Counted from the stretch's first letter, positions 24,910 through 33,614 are shown. The stretch is 64,000 nt of DNA from Bifidobacterium breve (GCA_945878865.1 CAMCUD010000021.1:1-64000); one strand, 5' to 3'. Numbers and translations are program-made. Notes: a model not told the origin generated them from the sequence alone.

Positions 24910-26544
24910 GTGTCTGCCAACGCTGCATCCCCTCCGTCGCTTCCGCTGTGGACGAGGGGCGACCTGAACGCCTTCTTCGGGCTGTTCATCAACATGCTCG
25001 TCAACGTCATCGTCCTCACGGGCCTGTGCATCTTCGTCGTGAAGATCCCCGCGGGTGATGTGACCGGGACGATCCTGCCCGCGCTCGGCCTCGGGCTGCT
25101 GTTCGGCAACTGCTTCTACTTCTACCTCGCCCGCCAGCTGGCGGCGAAGACCGGGCGGTCGGACGTCACCGCGCTGCCGTACGGGCCGTCCGTCCCGCAC
25201 ATGTTCATCGTCGCGCTCGTGATCATGCTGCCGACGTTCCTGGCCACGAAGGACCCGGGCAAGGCCTGGGCGGCGGGCGTCGCATGGGCGTTCATCATCG
25301 GCGTGATCGTCCTCATCGGGGCGTTCGTCGGGCCGTTCATCCGCAAGTACACGCCGACGGCGGCGATGCTCGGCACCCTCGCCGGCATCTCGATCACGTT
25401 CATCTCGATGCGGCCCGCCGCGCAGATGTGGGAGGCGGCGTGGATCGCGCTGCCCGTGCTCGCGATCATCATCATCGGCTTCGTCTCCGGGGTGAAGCTC
25501 CCCGGCAACTTCCCGATCGGACTCGCGGCGCTGCTCGTCGGCACGGCGATCGGCTGGATCGGCGGCTTCATGGAGACCGCCGCCGTGAGCGACGCGGCGA
25601 AGGACATCGCGGTCGGCCTGCCCAACCTCCAGATCGACCGTCTGCTCGACGGTCTGGACGGCATCTCGCCGCTGCTCGCCACCGCGATCCCACTCGGCAT
25701 CTACAACTTCACCGAGGCGATGAGCAACGTCGAATCGGCGAAGGCCGCGGGCGACGACTACAACCTGCGGGCGGTGCTCCTCGCCGACGGCACCGGCGCC
25801 GTCATCGGCTCGGCGCTCGGCAGCCCGTTCCCGCCCGCCGTCTACATCGGCCACCCGGGCTGGAAGGCCGCCGGCGGACGCGTCAGCTACTCGCTGGCGA
25901 CCGGCGTCGTGATCTTCCTGCTCTGCACGCTGTCGCTGTTCCCGCTGCTGTCCGCGCTCCTGCCGATCCCCGCGATCGTGCCGGTCCTGCTGTTCATCGG
26001 CCTCGTCATCGGCGCCCAGGCGTTCACGTCGGTGCCGCGGGCGTACTACCCGGCGATCATCCTCGCGATCGTGCCGAACGTCGCCTCGTGGGGCGCCGGG
26101 CTCATCGACTCGACGCTGTCGGCGGCGGGCACGACGGTGGACAAGGTCGGCCTGGAGAACCTCTCCGCGGCCGGCGCGATCTACGGCGGGCTCAGTGCCC
26201 TGGGCGCCGGCGCGGTGCTCGCGGGCATGATCCTCGGCGCGATCGCGGTGTACATGATCGATCGCAACTTCCTCGCGGCCGCCGCGTGGTCGGGGATCGG
26301 CGCGGCGCTGTCGGCGATCGGCCTGATCCACGGCGCGAAGGTCGAGATCTTCGCCGACACGAAGATCGCGCTGGGCTACGCGTTCATGGCGATCGTCTGT
26401 CTGGGCTTCTACCTCCTGAAGCCGCCCCCTCGCGAGCGCGACAAGGACGACCCGCTGGATCTCCACTTGGGCGATGCCGGAGTCGAGCCCGTCGAGCTGC
26501 TGTCCCCGATGCCCGAGAAGAAGGAGGCACCCGCTCCCGCGTAG
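24910..26544 (+). CDS. NCS2-like nucleobase/ureide permease
   Basis: 544 residues from GTG 24910, only 3 bp after the amidohydrolase stop. About 13 membrane segments are visible, for example NMLVNVIVLTGLCIFVVKI (about 28-46) and GTLAGISITFISMRP. The motif ALPYGPSVPHMF (about 89-100) and a central FTEAMSNVESAKAAGDDYN (about 271-289) recall the substrate-binding helices of xanthine/uracil/vitamin C-type permeases. It probably imports the substrate of the coupled enzyme. A hydrophilic tail of about 45 residues ends in Pro/Glu/Lys repeats. Confidence 0.88.
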   Translation: MSANAASPPSLPLWTRGDLNAFFGLFINMLVNVIVLTGLCIFVVKIPAGDVTGTILPALGLGLLFGNCFYFYLARQLAAKTGRSDVTALPYGPSVPHMFIVALVIMLPTFLATKDPGKAWAAGVAWAFIIGVIVLIGAFVGPFIRKYTPTAAMLGTLAGISITFISMRPAAQMWEAAWIALPVLAIIIIGFVSGVKLPGNFPIGLAALLVGTAIGWIGGFMETAAVSDAAKDIAVGLPNLQIDRLLDGLDGISPLLATAIPLGIYNFTEAMSNVESAKAAGDDYNLRAVLLADGTGAVIGSALGSPFPPAVYIGHPGWKAAGGRVSYSLATGVVIFLLCTLSLFPLLSALLPIPAIVPVLLFIGLVIGAQAFTSVPRAYYPAIILAIVPNVASWGAGLIDSTLSAAGTTVDKVGLENLSAAGAIYGGLSALGAGAVLAGMILGAIAVYMIDRNFLAAAAWSGIGAALSAIGLIHGAKVEIFADTKIALGYAFMAIVCLGFYLLKPPPRERDKDDPLDLHLGDAGVEPVELLSPMPEKKEAPAPA

Positions 26545-26571
26545 ACCTCAGTCCGTCGTTTCGAGTGCAGG

Positions 26572-26599
26572 CAACGGCCCCGCTTCGGCGGGGCCGTTG
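26572..26599 (+). terminator. Terminator hairpin after the permease
   Basis: A perfect 12-bp stem CAACGGCCCCGC / GCGGGGCCGTTG closed by a TTCG tetraloop, 27 bp after the stop at 26544 and just before the convergent stop at 26605. It probably serves both genes, although there is only a weak T run after it. Confidence 0.8.
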
Positions 26600-26604
26600 T
26601 CGTC

Positions 26605-26955
26605 TCAGAAGGGCCGGCGCGCGAACGCGAACGCCGTCCGGTCCAGGCGGGCGCCGTCGATCTGCGCGCACACCGTGCCCGTCAGGGCGTCCGCGCTGGC
26701 GCGGGCGCGCACCGTCACGCCGTGCGCGCGGACGGTGAAGCGCCCGTCGGGCCCGACGGGCACGCCGTCCTCCCGCAGCCGGACGTCCCGGACGCCCGAC
26801 GCCTCGCCGTACGTGCGCACGCAGCCCTCGAGACGGGCCACGTTCGATGGCGAGATCGTCACCACGACGCGGGCGTCGGACATCACGCCGTCGGGGGAGG
26901 CGGTGGTGAGGGTCCCGGCGTAGAAGCCGGCGGGGGAGGCGGTGGTCGCGTGCAT
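26605..26955 (-). CDS. Small hypothetical protein
   Basis: 116 residues from ATG 26955, with an open frame further upstream that I see no reason to use. Beta-rich composition: TLTTASPDGVMSDARVVVTI, GRFTVRAHGVTVRARASADA, AQIDGARLDRTAFAFARRPF, and two cysteines. TTASPAGFYAG and TTASPDG near the front form a short internal repeat. No signal peptide from this start. The family is not recognised. It shares a terminator with the permease gene. Confidence 0.6.
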   Translation of the reverse strand: MHATTASPAGFYAGTLTTASPDGVMSDARVVVTISPSNVARLEGCVRTYGEASGVRDVRLREDGVPVGPDGRFTVRAHGVTVRARASADALTGTVCAQIDGARLDRTAFAFARRPF

Positions 26956-26984
26956 GTCGGGACAACCGCCTCCCCGCCGTGGTG

Positions 26985-27965
26985 TTACGCGCCGCCGCCC
27001 TTGATCTTGCGGGCCTCGCGCTGGAGCCGGCTGTAGGAGCGCCCGCGGCGTTCGCGCTCGCGCGACGCCGCCCGCCGGTCGTCGACCCACGCCTGCTCGC
27101 GGCGGAGCTTGTGCCAGTCGGCCAGGCGGCCGGGATCGACGCCGGCCGCCACGGCGCAGCCGGGCTCGCCGTCGTGCGCGCAGTCGGCGAACCGGCAGCC
27201 TGCGGCAAGCTCGTCGATGTCGGTGAACCCGGCCGTCCCGTCGTCCCACACGCCGATCTCCCGGATCCCGGGCGTGTCGATGAGCAGGGCACCGTGGGGG
27301 AGGGTCAACAGCTCGCGCGTCACCGTCGTGTGCCGACCGCGGTCGTCGGCGGCGCGGACGTCGCTGGTGGCCTGCCGGTCGGTGCCGAGCAGGGCGTTGG
27401 CGAGCGTGGACTTCCCGGCGCCGCTCGGCCCGAGGAGCACGGCGGTCTCCCCCGGAACGAGCAGCGTGCGCAGGATCGCCACGCCCTCCCCGCTCGGGGC
27501 GCTGACGGCGACGCCGTCGGGGACACCGAGGTGGCGGGCCAGGGTCACCGCACGCTCGTCCCCGTCGTCGGCGCGGTCGGCCTTCGTCAGGACGAGCGCG
27601 CCCGCCACTCCGCCCGCTGCCGCGAGCGCGACGAGCCGCTCGGCGCGCCGCACGTTCGGGTCGGGCAACGGCTCGACGACGAGCGCGAGGTCGACGTTCG
27701 CGGCGAGGACCTGGCCGGTCGTCGCGCTGCCGGCGGCACGACGCACGATCGTGCCCGCCCGGTCGTGGATGTGCGCGATCGCGCCGGCCTCGTCGAGGTC
27801 GACCCAGTCGCCGGTGACCGGCGGGCCGGTCCGTTCGTCACGCAGGCGCCCGCGAGCGGGCACGAGCAGGGGGCCGGAGCCCCCGTCGCCGGTCGGCTGC
27901 ACGAGCCACCGGTCGGGGTACTGCGCCAGAACCCGCGCACGGCGCGGGCCATCGGAAGGTGTCAC
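26985..27965 (-). CDS. rsgA: RsgA, small ribosomal subunit GTPase
   Basis: 326 residues from GTG 27965. An N-terminal OB fold (about 5-75) precedes a circularly permuted GTPase whose motifs come in the order G4 TKAD (about 127-130), G1 GPSGAGKST (about 181-189), G2/switch GRHTTVTREL and G3 DTPGIREIG (about 231-239), then the zinc motif CRFADCAHDGEPGC (about 257-270). It acts in late maturation of the 30S subunit. The basic C-terminus (RSYSRLQREARKIKGGGA) is typical. A 10-bp hairpin lies 40 bp upstream of the start. It appears monocistronic. Confidence 0.95.
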   Translation of the reverse strand: MTPSDGPRRARVLAQYPDRWLVQPTGDGGSGPLLVPARGRLRDERTGPPVTGDWVDLDEAGAIAHIHDRAGTIVRRAAGSATTGQVLAANVDLALVVEPLPDPNVRRAERLVALAAAGGVAGALVLTKADRADDGDERAVTLARHLGVPDGVAVSAPSGEGVAILRTLLVPGETAVLLGPSGAGKSTLANALLGTDRQATSDVRAADDRGRHTTVTRELLTLPHGALLIDTPGIREIGVWDDGTAGFTDIDELAAGCRFADCAHDGEPGCAVAAGVDPGRLADWHKLRREQAWVDDRRAASRERERRGRSYSRLQREARKIKGGGA

Positions 27966-28005
27966 TGGAGGAACTCCACATCGTCGTCACGGTCAGGGTC
28001 GCGGG

Positions 28006-28030
28006 GCGCCGGGCCACAGCGGCCCGGCGC
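28006..28030. promoter_or_regulatory. Hairpin in the rsgA upstream region
   Basis: A perfect 10-bp stem GCGCCGGGCC / GGCCCGGCGC with a 5-nt loop, in the 27966-28161 gap that otherwise shows no gene. It lies 41 bp before the rsgA start and could be a leader structure, a terminator of something upstream, or an operator. Confidence 0.35.
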
Positions 28031-28161
28031 GGTCAGGCGACCGCGGCGGCGTGCGAGGAGATGTGGAGGCGATGCGTCATCCGCAGATGACGGTAGCGGG
28101 CGCCGCGCCCGGGTTCAACCGCTCGACGCCCTTCGCGCAGACCTGCAACCCTTGCGTGGCT

Positions 28162-28365
28162 ATGAGCTTGTCCCCCGTCATCGAGCGCCGCTCGACCAAC
28201 GGACCGACGCACCCCGGCGAGGAGATCTGCCACATCGTCACCGAGGACGATCCCGACCGCGCGCTGTGCGGCAAGGACGTCACCGGCTGGCCGTGGAACC
28301 CGCCGTGGCCCGTGTGCGTCGTCTGCGAGGACCTCGCCGGGTCTCCGCTGCGCCCGCCCGTCTGA
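28162..28365 (+). CDS. Small Cys/Trp protein, possible zinc-binding
   Basis: 67 residues from ATG 28162; an in-frame ATG at 28072 with GGAGG just before it would add 30 residues. The core reads EEICHIVTEDDPDRALCGKD, GWPWNPPWPVCVVCEDLAG. The Cys/His set C-x-I, C-G and CVVC could bind one zinc. The pattern resembles small actinobacterial proteins annotated as zinc-finger-like; function unknown. It is convergent with the response regulator gene at 28375. Confidence 0.7.
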   Translation: MSLSPVIERRSTNGPTHPGEEICHIVTEDDPDRALCGKDVTGWPWNPPWPVCVVCEDLAGSPLRPPV

Positions 28366-28374
28366 GCCGAACCG

Positions 28375-29019
28375 CTACGCCCCGAGGTACGTCAGCACCG
28401 CCAGCACCCGGCGGTGCCCGCCGTCCCCTGCGCTGAGGCCGAGCTTCTCAAAGATCGCCGTCACGTGGCGCTCGACCGCGCCGACGCTCACGACGAGCCG
28501 GTCGGCGATCTGCTTGTTGCCGAGCCCCTCGGCCATCGCCTCGAGCACCTCGCGCTCGCGCGGGGTGAGCGTCTCCAGCGGGTCGTCGGCGCGGCGGCGG
28601 CCGAGCATCTGCGCGACGACCTCCGGGTCGAGGACCGAGCCGCCCTCGGCCACGCGGCGCACCGCGTCGACGAAGCGGTCGACCTCGGCGATGCGGTCCT
28701 TCAGCAGGTAGCCGACACCCTCGGTGCCGCCTTCGAGCAGGCGGGTCACGTAGTGCTCTTCGACGTACTGCGAGAGCACGAGGATGCCGGTGTCCGGCAG
28801 CTCGGCGCGGATCGCCTCGGCGGCGCGCAGGCCCTCGTCGCCGTGGTCCGGGGGCATGCGGATGTCGATGATCGCGACGTCCGGCTTGTGGCCGCGGACC
28901 TTGCGGACGAGCTCCTCGCCGTCGCCGGCCTGGCCGACGACCTCGATGCCCTCACCCTCGAGGATCCTCGCCGCGCCCTCGCGCAGCAGGACGCTGTCCT
29001 CGCCGATCACGACCCGCAT
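28375..29019 (-). CDS. NarL-type response regulator
   Basis: 214 residues. Receiver domain 1-125 with the phospho-acceptor Asp in AIIDIRMPP (about 49-57) and acidic pair GEDS (6-9), then a LuxR-type helix-turn-helix (LTPREREVLEAMAEGLGNKQ and IADRLVVSVGAVERHV, about 150-185). An unusual GDGGHRR stretch follows the DNA-binding helix. The ATG lies inside the kinase gene (13-bp overlap), so the two are co-translated and form a cognate pair. Confidence 0.95.
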   Translation of the reverse strand: MRVVIGEDSVLLREGAARILEGEGIEVVGQAGDGEELVRKVRGHKPDVAIIDIRMPPDHGDEGLRAAEAIRAELPDTGILVLSQYVEEHYVTRLLEGGTEGVGYLLKDRIAEVDRFVDAVRRVAEGGSVLDPEVVAQMLGRRRADDPLETLTPREREVLEAMAEGLGNKQIADRLVVSVGAVERHVTAIFEKLGLSAGDGGHRRVLAVLTYLGA

Positions 29020-30524
29020 GGGACCTCCGCGCGCAGCACCGTCCCGGCGCCTGCCGGGCTGACGACCGTCAGGGTCCCGTCGAGGGCGGCGAGCCGGTCG
29101 GCGAGGCCGCGCAGGCCGCCGCCGGCGATGTCGGCGCCGCCGCGGCCGTCGTCGCGGACCTCGGCGACGAGGACACCCTCCTCGTGCGTGACCTCGATCG
29201 TGATCTCGCGAGGCTCGGCGTGCCGGACGGCGTTCGTCAGGCCCTCGGACAGGATGAAGTACACCGCCGATTCGACCGCGGGGTCGAAGCGGTCTTCCGG
29301 GACGCTCGCGATCTCCACCGCGATCGGGCTGCGGCGCACCAGACCGCGCAGCGCCGGCGTCAGGCCGCCCTCGGTGAGCACCGCGGGGTGGATGCCGCGC
29401 GCAAGCTCGCGGAGCTGGGAGATGGCCTCGCCGAGATCCTCCACCGCCTCGTCGAGCAGCTCGCCCGTCGTCTCGACGTCGCCCTTGGCCAACCGCGACT
29501 TCGCCCCGCGCAGGTTCACCGCGAGGCCGACCAGCTGCTGCTGCGCGCCGTCGTGCAGGTCGCGCTCGATCTTCCGGCGCGCCGCGTCGGCGGCCTCCAC
29601 GATGCGCGCCCGGGACGCCCGCAGCTCCGCCTCGTTGGTCAGGCGGTCCGTGATGTCGCGCAGGTGGCCGGTGAACACCGGCGGCCCGGGGACGTCGATG
29701 CGCGTGATCGTCAACTCGACAGGCAGGCGCGAGCCGTCGGCGCGCACCGCCTCGACTTCGAGGCGCTGGTCGAGCACGTGCGGCCGGGACGTCTCCAAGT
29801 AGCGGCGCAGGCCCGCGCGGTGCGGTTCGCGCAGCTCCTCGGGCACGATGAGCTCGGCCATCTCGCGGCCGACGGCGTCGCTGCTCGTCCAGCCGAAGAC
29901 GCGCTCGGCGGCCGGATTGAACTCGATGACCCGGCCCTCGTGGTCCATCGTCACCACCGGGTCCAGGGCGGCCTGCAGCGTCGCGCGGTAGCGCTGCTCG
30001 GACAGGTGCATGTCGGCCTCGGCGCGCCGGCGCTCGGCGACCTGGCCGAGCAGTCCGCCGACGACCTCCATGGAGGCGAGCAGGTCGGCGTCGGGCTCGA
30101 CCTGTTCACGGCCGAAGCACTCCAGCACCCCGCAGACGCCCCGTCCGCTCTCGATGGGCACGCCGATCGCGGTGCGCAGCCCGGCCTCGCCGGCGAGGGC
30201 GCGGCGTGGAAGCTCGGGGTCGGCGGTCGCGTCGGTGATCCACGCCGGAGCGCGTGCCGTCCAGACCCGCCCGGGAAGGCCCTCGTCGCGGCGGAACGAG
30301 TACGCGCGGGTGGCCTCGGCGAACGCATCGAGCGCCGGGTCGGCCTCGACCCACACGTCGGTGCAGCGCAGCACGTCGGAGCGGTCGGGCTCCCAGGTGG
30401 CCGCGAGCGACCAGCCAAGGCTTCGGCAGAGCGCCTCGAGCGCCTGGTGCTGCGCCTCGCCGCTGTCGGCGGCGCCGGCGACCGCGCGGGCGACTGCCTG
30501 TTCCGTGCGCACGCCGATCGCCAT
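29007..30524 (-). CDS. GAF-PAS-HisKA_3 sensor histidine kinase
   Basis: 505 residues, no membrane helix, so cytoplasmic. A GAF-like domain (about 20-160; GLPGRVWTARAPAWI), a PAS domain (about 175-295; AALDPVVTMDHEGRVIEFN), the dimerisation helix with phospho-His in IERDLHDGAQQQLVGLAVNL (about 318-337) and an HATPase domain with EGLTNAVRHA (N-box) and GGGLRGLADRL (about 410-500). This is the NarX/DesK-type kinase class. Partner of the NarL-type regulator, which overlaps its 3' end. A lone receiver gene lies 13 bp upstream and may compete for the phosphate. Confidence 0.95.
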   Translation of the reverse strand: MAIGVRTEQAVARAVAGAADSGEAQHQALEALCRSLGWSLAATWEPDRSDVLRCTDVWVEADPALDAFAEATRAYSFRRDEGLPGRVWTARAPAWITDATADPELPRRALAGEAGLRTAIGVPIESGRGVCGVLECFGREQVEPDADLLASMEVVGGLLGQVAERRRAEADMHLSEQRYRATLQAALDPVVTMDHEGRVIEFNPAAERVFGWTSSDAVGREMAELIVPEELREPHRAGLRRYLETSRPHVLDQRLEVEAVRADGSRLPVELTITRIDVPGPPVFTGHLRDITDRLTNEAELRASRARIVEAADAARRKIERDLHDGAQQQLVGLAVNLRGAKSRLAKGDVETTGELLDEAVEDLGEAISQLRELARGIHPAVLTEGGLTPALRGLVRRSPIAVEIASVPEDRFDPAVESAVYFILSEGLTNAVRHAEPREITIEVTHEEGVLVAEVRDDGRGGADIAGGGLRGLADRLAALDGTLTVVSPAGAGTVLRAEVPCGS

Positions 30525-30536
30525 TGGACCGGAAAG

Positions 30537-30893
30537 CTACTTGGTGAGCAGGGCGTCCAGCGCGTCGCCGGACAGGTCGGCCTTGGGGAGGAAACCGCAC
30601 GCGCCGTGTTCGACGGCCAGGCCGGCGTAGTCCTCCTCCTCGTGCGTCGAGACGAGCACGACGTCGCTGCCCGGGACCTCGTCGCGCAGGCGCCGTGCGA
30701 TCTCCAGCCCGCTGACGTCGGGGAGCATGACGTCGAGCAGCACGACGTCCGGCGCGAGCCGCTCCGCTTCGGCGAGGCCGGAGAGGCCGTCGGCCGCTTC
30801 GCCGACGACCGCCCACCCGTCGACCTCGAGCGCCCGGCGCGCGACGCTGCGGAAGCGCTCGTGGTCATCGACGATGAGGATGCTGCGGGTCAT
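30537..30893 (-). CDS. Single-domain response regulator
   Basis: 118 residues: one receiver domain and no output domain. Acidic pair VDDHERF (8-14), phospho-Asp in VLLDVMLPDV (about 50-59), Thr in VSTHEEEDY and Lys in FLPKADLS are all in place. ATG 30893 is used; the codon before it is GTG and could also serve. Translated 12 bp before the histidine kinase, it is likely a phosphate sink or a regulator of that kinase (inference). Confidence 0.9.
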   Translation of the reverse strand: MTRSILIVDDHERFRSVARRALEVDGWAVVGEAADGLSGLAEAERLAPDVVLLDVMLPDVSGLEIARRLRDEVPGSDVVLVSTHEEEDYAGLAVEHGACGFLPKADLSGDALDALLTK

Positions 30894-30932
30894 CACGAGA
30901 CATGATGCTCGCTTCCGACCCGCGGCAACCTT

Positions 30933-30942
30933 GGGTTAACCC
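30933..30942. promoter_or_regulatory. GGGTTAACCC palindrome before the receiver gene
   Basis: A perfect 10-bp palindrome about 40 bp upstream of the receiver start that also covers the stop codon of the PucR gene. A longer 16-bp form (CTCGGGTTAACCCGAG) occurs at 58303-58318, upstream of another gene. Chance is possible for the short form. Confidence 0.3.
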
Positions 30943-32222
30943 GACAATCTCGCGGTGGCCGGTCGCAGCCCGCTCGGGACGACGGCGTCCTCGCGCCGCC
31001 CCGCCGCCCGGCGGTTGAGCAGCCACCACACCGCGACGAGGTCCTCGGTGCGCCGCAGATCCAGGCCGGTGAGCTCGCGGAAGCGGCCGAGCCGGTAGCG
31101 GATGGTGTTGACGTGGACGCACAGCCCTTTCGCGGTGGTCTCGGCGTCCTGGTCGTTGGCGAGGTACTCGTGGACGGTCCGCTCGATCTCGGTCGGCTCG
31201 GGCCCGTCGGGGAAGGCGGCGAGCAGCCGCTGATCCAGCCGGCAGGCCGCGCGCTCAGCGGCGACGACCAGCGGCCGTGGCCCGAGGTCCTCGAGCGCGA
31301 GCGTGCCCGTCATCTCGAACGCGTGCGCCGCGTCGAGCGCCGCGCACGCGTCGGCGAACGCCTCGTGCACGTGGGCGAGGACGAGCGGTTCGCCGATCGC
31401 GACGAGGTGGCCCGAGACGTCGGGCCGGGCCGGCGTCAGGCCGACGAGGTCTCCGTCGAGGGTCTCGACGATCGGTGAGAGCTCGCCGTCTCCGCCGGTG
31501 CGCAGGATCGCCGAGGCGATCTCCAGTGCGTCGCGCCGGCTGCTCGGCCGGCTGCACACCGGGATGTACGGGCGGTCGAGGGCCAGGCCGAAACGCGCCG
31601 CGTTGGCGCGCAGACGGTCGGGCTGGTAGGTGCCGAGCAGGAGGGTGCGGATGAACTCCGTGCGCCGCGCGCGCTCGCGGCGCACGCGCTGCTCCTCCAG
31701 CTGCCCGTGCATGCGGGCGATCGTGCTCGTGATGCCGTTGACCCAGTCCCACGCGAGGTCCCGCATCTCCACCAGGCCCTCGGTGGGCACGCCGGCGCGG
31801 AGCATCTCCTCGTCGACCGCGGCGATGATGTTCCGCGACGTCAGGTGGACGGCCTCCAGCAGCGCGTCGAGCGGCAAACCGTCGAACGTCCGCAGGCGCG
31901 CGTGCTCCTCGAACGGCTCGAGCAGCTCGCGGCCCGGCGCCTCCGCCGTCTTGGCGTGCAGGAGCACGGCGCCGACGAGCCGGAACACCGCGGACCGGAT
32001 CTCCGCCTCGTCGATATTCGCGTACGCCGCGATCCGCGCGCGGATCTCGAGCACGACGCGGTCGGTCACCTCGGGCAGCCGGGCCTCGAGACGTTCGACG
32101 ATGAGCCCCTCGGATTCGGCCGACACCCCAGGATGCCGGGCGAAGAATTCGCGTGCCAGACCTCGCAGATCAGGCAACGCATCAGCGACCGGCGCACCGG
32201 CACGCGGACTGGACATCTGCAT
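30936..32222 (-). CDS. PucR/CdaR-like transcriptional regulator
   Basis: 428 residues. N-terminal helical part (about 20-175) with a heptad-like region, a GGDEF-like degenerate central domain (about 200-320; ARPDVSGHLVAIGEPLVLAH) and a C-terminal PucR helix-turn-helix (TAKGLCVHVNTIRYRLGRFR and LDLRRTEDLVAVWWLLNRR, about 350-400). PucR proteins typically control catabolic or stress genes. The start could be either of two Met codons (32222, 32216). No gene in the same direction upstream, and its target is unclear. Confidence 0.9.
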   Translation of the reverse strand: MQMSSPRAGAPVADALPDLRGLAREFFARHPGVSAESEGLIVERLEARLPEVTDRVVLEIRARIAAYANIDEAEIRSAVFRLVGAVLLHAKTAEAPGRELLEPFEEHARLRTFDGLPLDALLEAVHLTSRNIIAAVDEEMLRAGVPTEGLVEMRDLAWDWVNGITSTIARMHGQLEEQRVRRERARRTEFIRTLLLGTYQPDRLRANAARFGLALDRPYIPVCSRPSSRRDALEIASAILRTGGDGELSPIVETLDGDLVGLTPARPDVSGHLVAIGEPLVLAHVHEAFADACAALDAAHAFEMTGTLALEDLGPRPLVVAAERAACRLDQRLLAAFPDGPEPTEIERTVHEYLANDQDAETTAKGLCVHVNTIRYRLGRFRELTGLDLRRTEDLVAVWWLLNRRAAGRREDAVVPSGLRPATARLSG

Positions 32223-32342
32223 GTTCCCCCTCCTTCATGCGGGGCGGACAGGACCCCGTGGGAGGGACGTATACAGGACGCGCTGCCCAGGTGTCCACCA
32301 CCCCGACGGCGCGCCCTATGCAGAATGCGCAGCGTTTCTCAA

Positions 32343-32993
32343 TCAGGCGGAGGTGACGGCTCCATCGCGCCGTGCCCGGGCGCGCAGGCCGATGAGCACC
32401 GTGTGCTGCACGAGCGCCGCGGCATCGCGCGCCCGCGCCTCGCCGACGGTGACCTGCCGGGCCCCGTCGAGGAGGATCGCGCCGAGCATCCGCAGCAGGG
32501 TGTCGACGTCGAAGTCGCGCGACGCGACCCCGAGGCGCTGGAGCCGTGCGATGGCGGCGCGTCCGGCGGGGCCGAGGCCGTCGGCGAGCTCGCGGCGCAG
32601 CGCCGGATCCCACACGACGACGCCGGGGACGCCGTCCGGGTCGGCATCGAAGGCCGCGAACGCCTCGCGGACGTACGCGCTGAACGCCCCGGCGATGTCA
32701 GCGGCCGACGGCTCGGGCGCGGACAGGGCCGCGAGTAGGCGGGTGCGCGCCGGCAGCTCAGCCGCCAGCACATGCGTCCGCAGCGCGTGGAGCAGCGCCC
32801 CGATCGACGAGTAGTGGCGGTACATCGTGGCGCGGGATACCCCGGCGCGCTCGGCGATCGCGGCAACGGACGCGTGCGGATCGTCGGACAGGACACGGGC
32901 GGCGACCCGCAGGATGCGCGCGTCCGTCGCGCGGTAATCGGCCCGGCCGGAGCTGATCGGGATGGCGTCGGCGGGCTGGAACGAAGCCTCCAT
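32343..32993 (-). CDS. TetR family regulator
   Basis: 216 residues from ATG 32993. An N-terminal helix-turn-helix (VAAIAERAGVSRATMYRHYS, about 43-62) and a helical C-terminal domain without recognisable ligand motif. It lacks a neighbour that would obviously be regulated. A 7-bp inverted repeat with 5-nt spacer lies 80 bp upstream (33073-33091) and may be its own operator. The frame extends upstream to 33233, but the Met at 32993 begins the usual TetR length. Confidence 0.9.
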   Translation of the reverse strand: MEASFQPADAIPISSGRADYRATDARILRVAARVLSDDPHASVAAIAERAGVSRATMYRHYSSIGALLHALRTHVLAAELPARTRLLAALSAPEPSAADIAGAFSAYVREAFAAFDADPDGVPGVVVWDPALRRELADGLGPAGRAAIARLQRLGVASRDFDVDTLLRMLGAILLDGARQVTVGEARARDAAALVQHTVLIGLRARARRDGAVTSA

Positions 32994-33072
32994 GGCGGGC
33001 AAGGTACGTCCGATACAAAGCCCGGCACGCGAGCTTGTCGCCACCGACAGAGAGGGACCGCACGCGGGCGAA

Positions 33073-33091
33073 GTGCGACGGATCGTCGCAC
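33073..33091. promoter_or_regulatory. Inverted repeat GTGCGAC-N5-GTCGCAC
   Basis: A perfect 7-bp inverted repeat in the 32994-33270 stretch, where I see no gene. TetR proteins often bind such sites near their own promoter. Confidence 0.4.
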
Positions 33092-33270
33092 CTCGCGGCG
33101 TGGGCGTTGGTGGCGCGCTGAGACGCCGCCTAGCGTCGCCGCGGCCGTGACGTCGGCGGTGGCGAGGACAGGCGCCACCGCCGGCATCGGGCCGGAAGCC
33201 CGGCCCGGTTGTCCACGGAGCGCGTGGCCGCACCCCAGGGTGGCTGCGCGCTCCCGTGGGCCGTCCGGGA

Positions 33271-33591
33271 TCAGTGGTGGGCGGGTTCGAGCAGCTCGGC
33301 CTTCGCCCTGGACACCTCGACCGACCCGCTCATCACGCCCATGCGGTGGATGTCGACGTCGTCCATCTCCTGCGTGATCCACGCGTGGGCGAGCTCATTC
33401 GAGCGCTCGGACTGCTCCATGGTCTCGAAGATCGTCATCGAGGCGATCCGGCCGTTACCCATGTCCAGGCACTGGTAGGAGATGAATCCCGGCTCCTGGG
33501 CGAGCGCTTCGGCGAAGTCGCGGTCCACGCGGTGGATGAGCGTGTCGACGGCCCGCTGCTCGACCCGGTAGGTACGGATGCTGGCGAACAT
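33271..33591 (-). CDS. Antibiotic-biosynthesis-monooxygenase-like (ABM) protein
   Basis: 106 residues from ATG 33591 with AAGGAAGG seven bases upstream. FASIRTYRVEQ, EPGFISYQCLDMGNGRIASM and IFETMEQSERSNELAHAWIT fit a dimeric alpha+beta barrel of the ABM/YgiN type, used for small oxidative or isomerising enzymes or as a stress protein. A catalytic residue cannot be assigned. It lies 23 bp after the SnoaL-like gene in the same direction, so the two form an operon. Confidence 0.85.
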   Translation of the reverse strand: MFASIRTYRVEQRAVDTLIHRVDRDFAEALAQEPGFISYQCLDMGNGRIASMTIFETMEQSERSNELAHAWITQEMDDVDIHRMGVMSGSVEVSRAKAELLEPAHH

Positions 33592-33614
33592 CGTGGGTCC
33601 TTCCTTTCGCTCGG

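Noticed and set aside
32994-33270. A possible small gene in the gap before the ABM-like gene
   Set aside because: No frame here has a ribosome site, reasonable codon use or domain; only the inverted repeat stands out.
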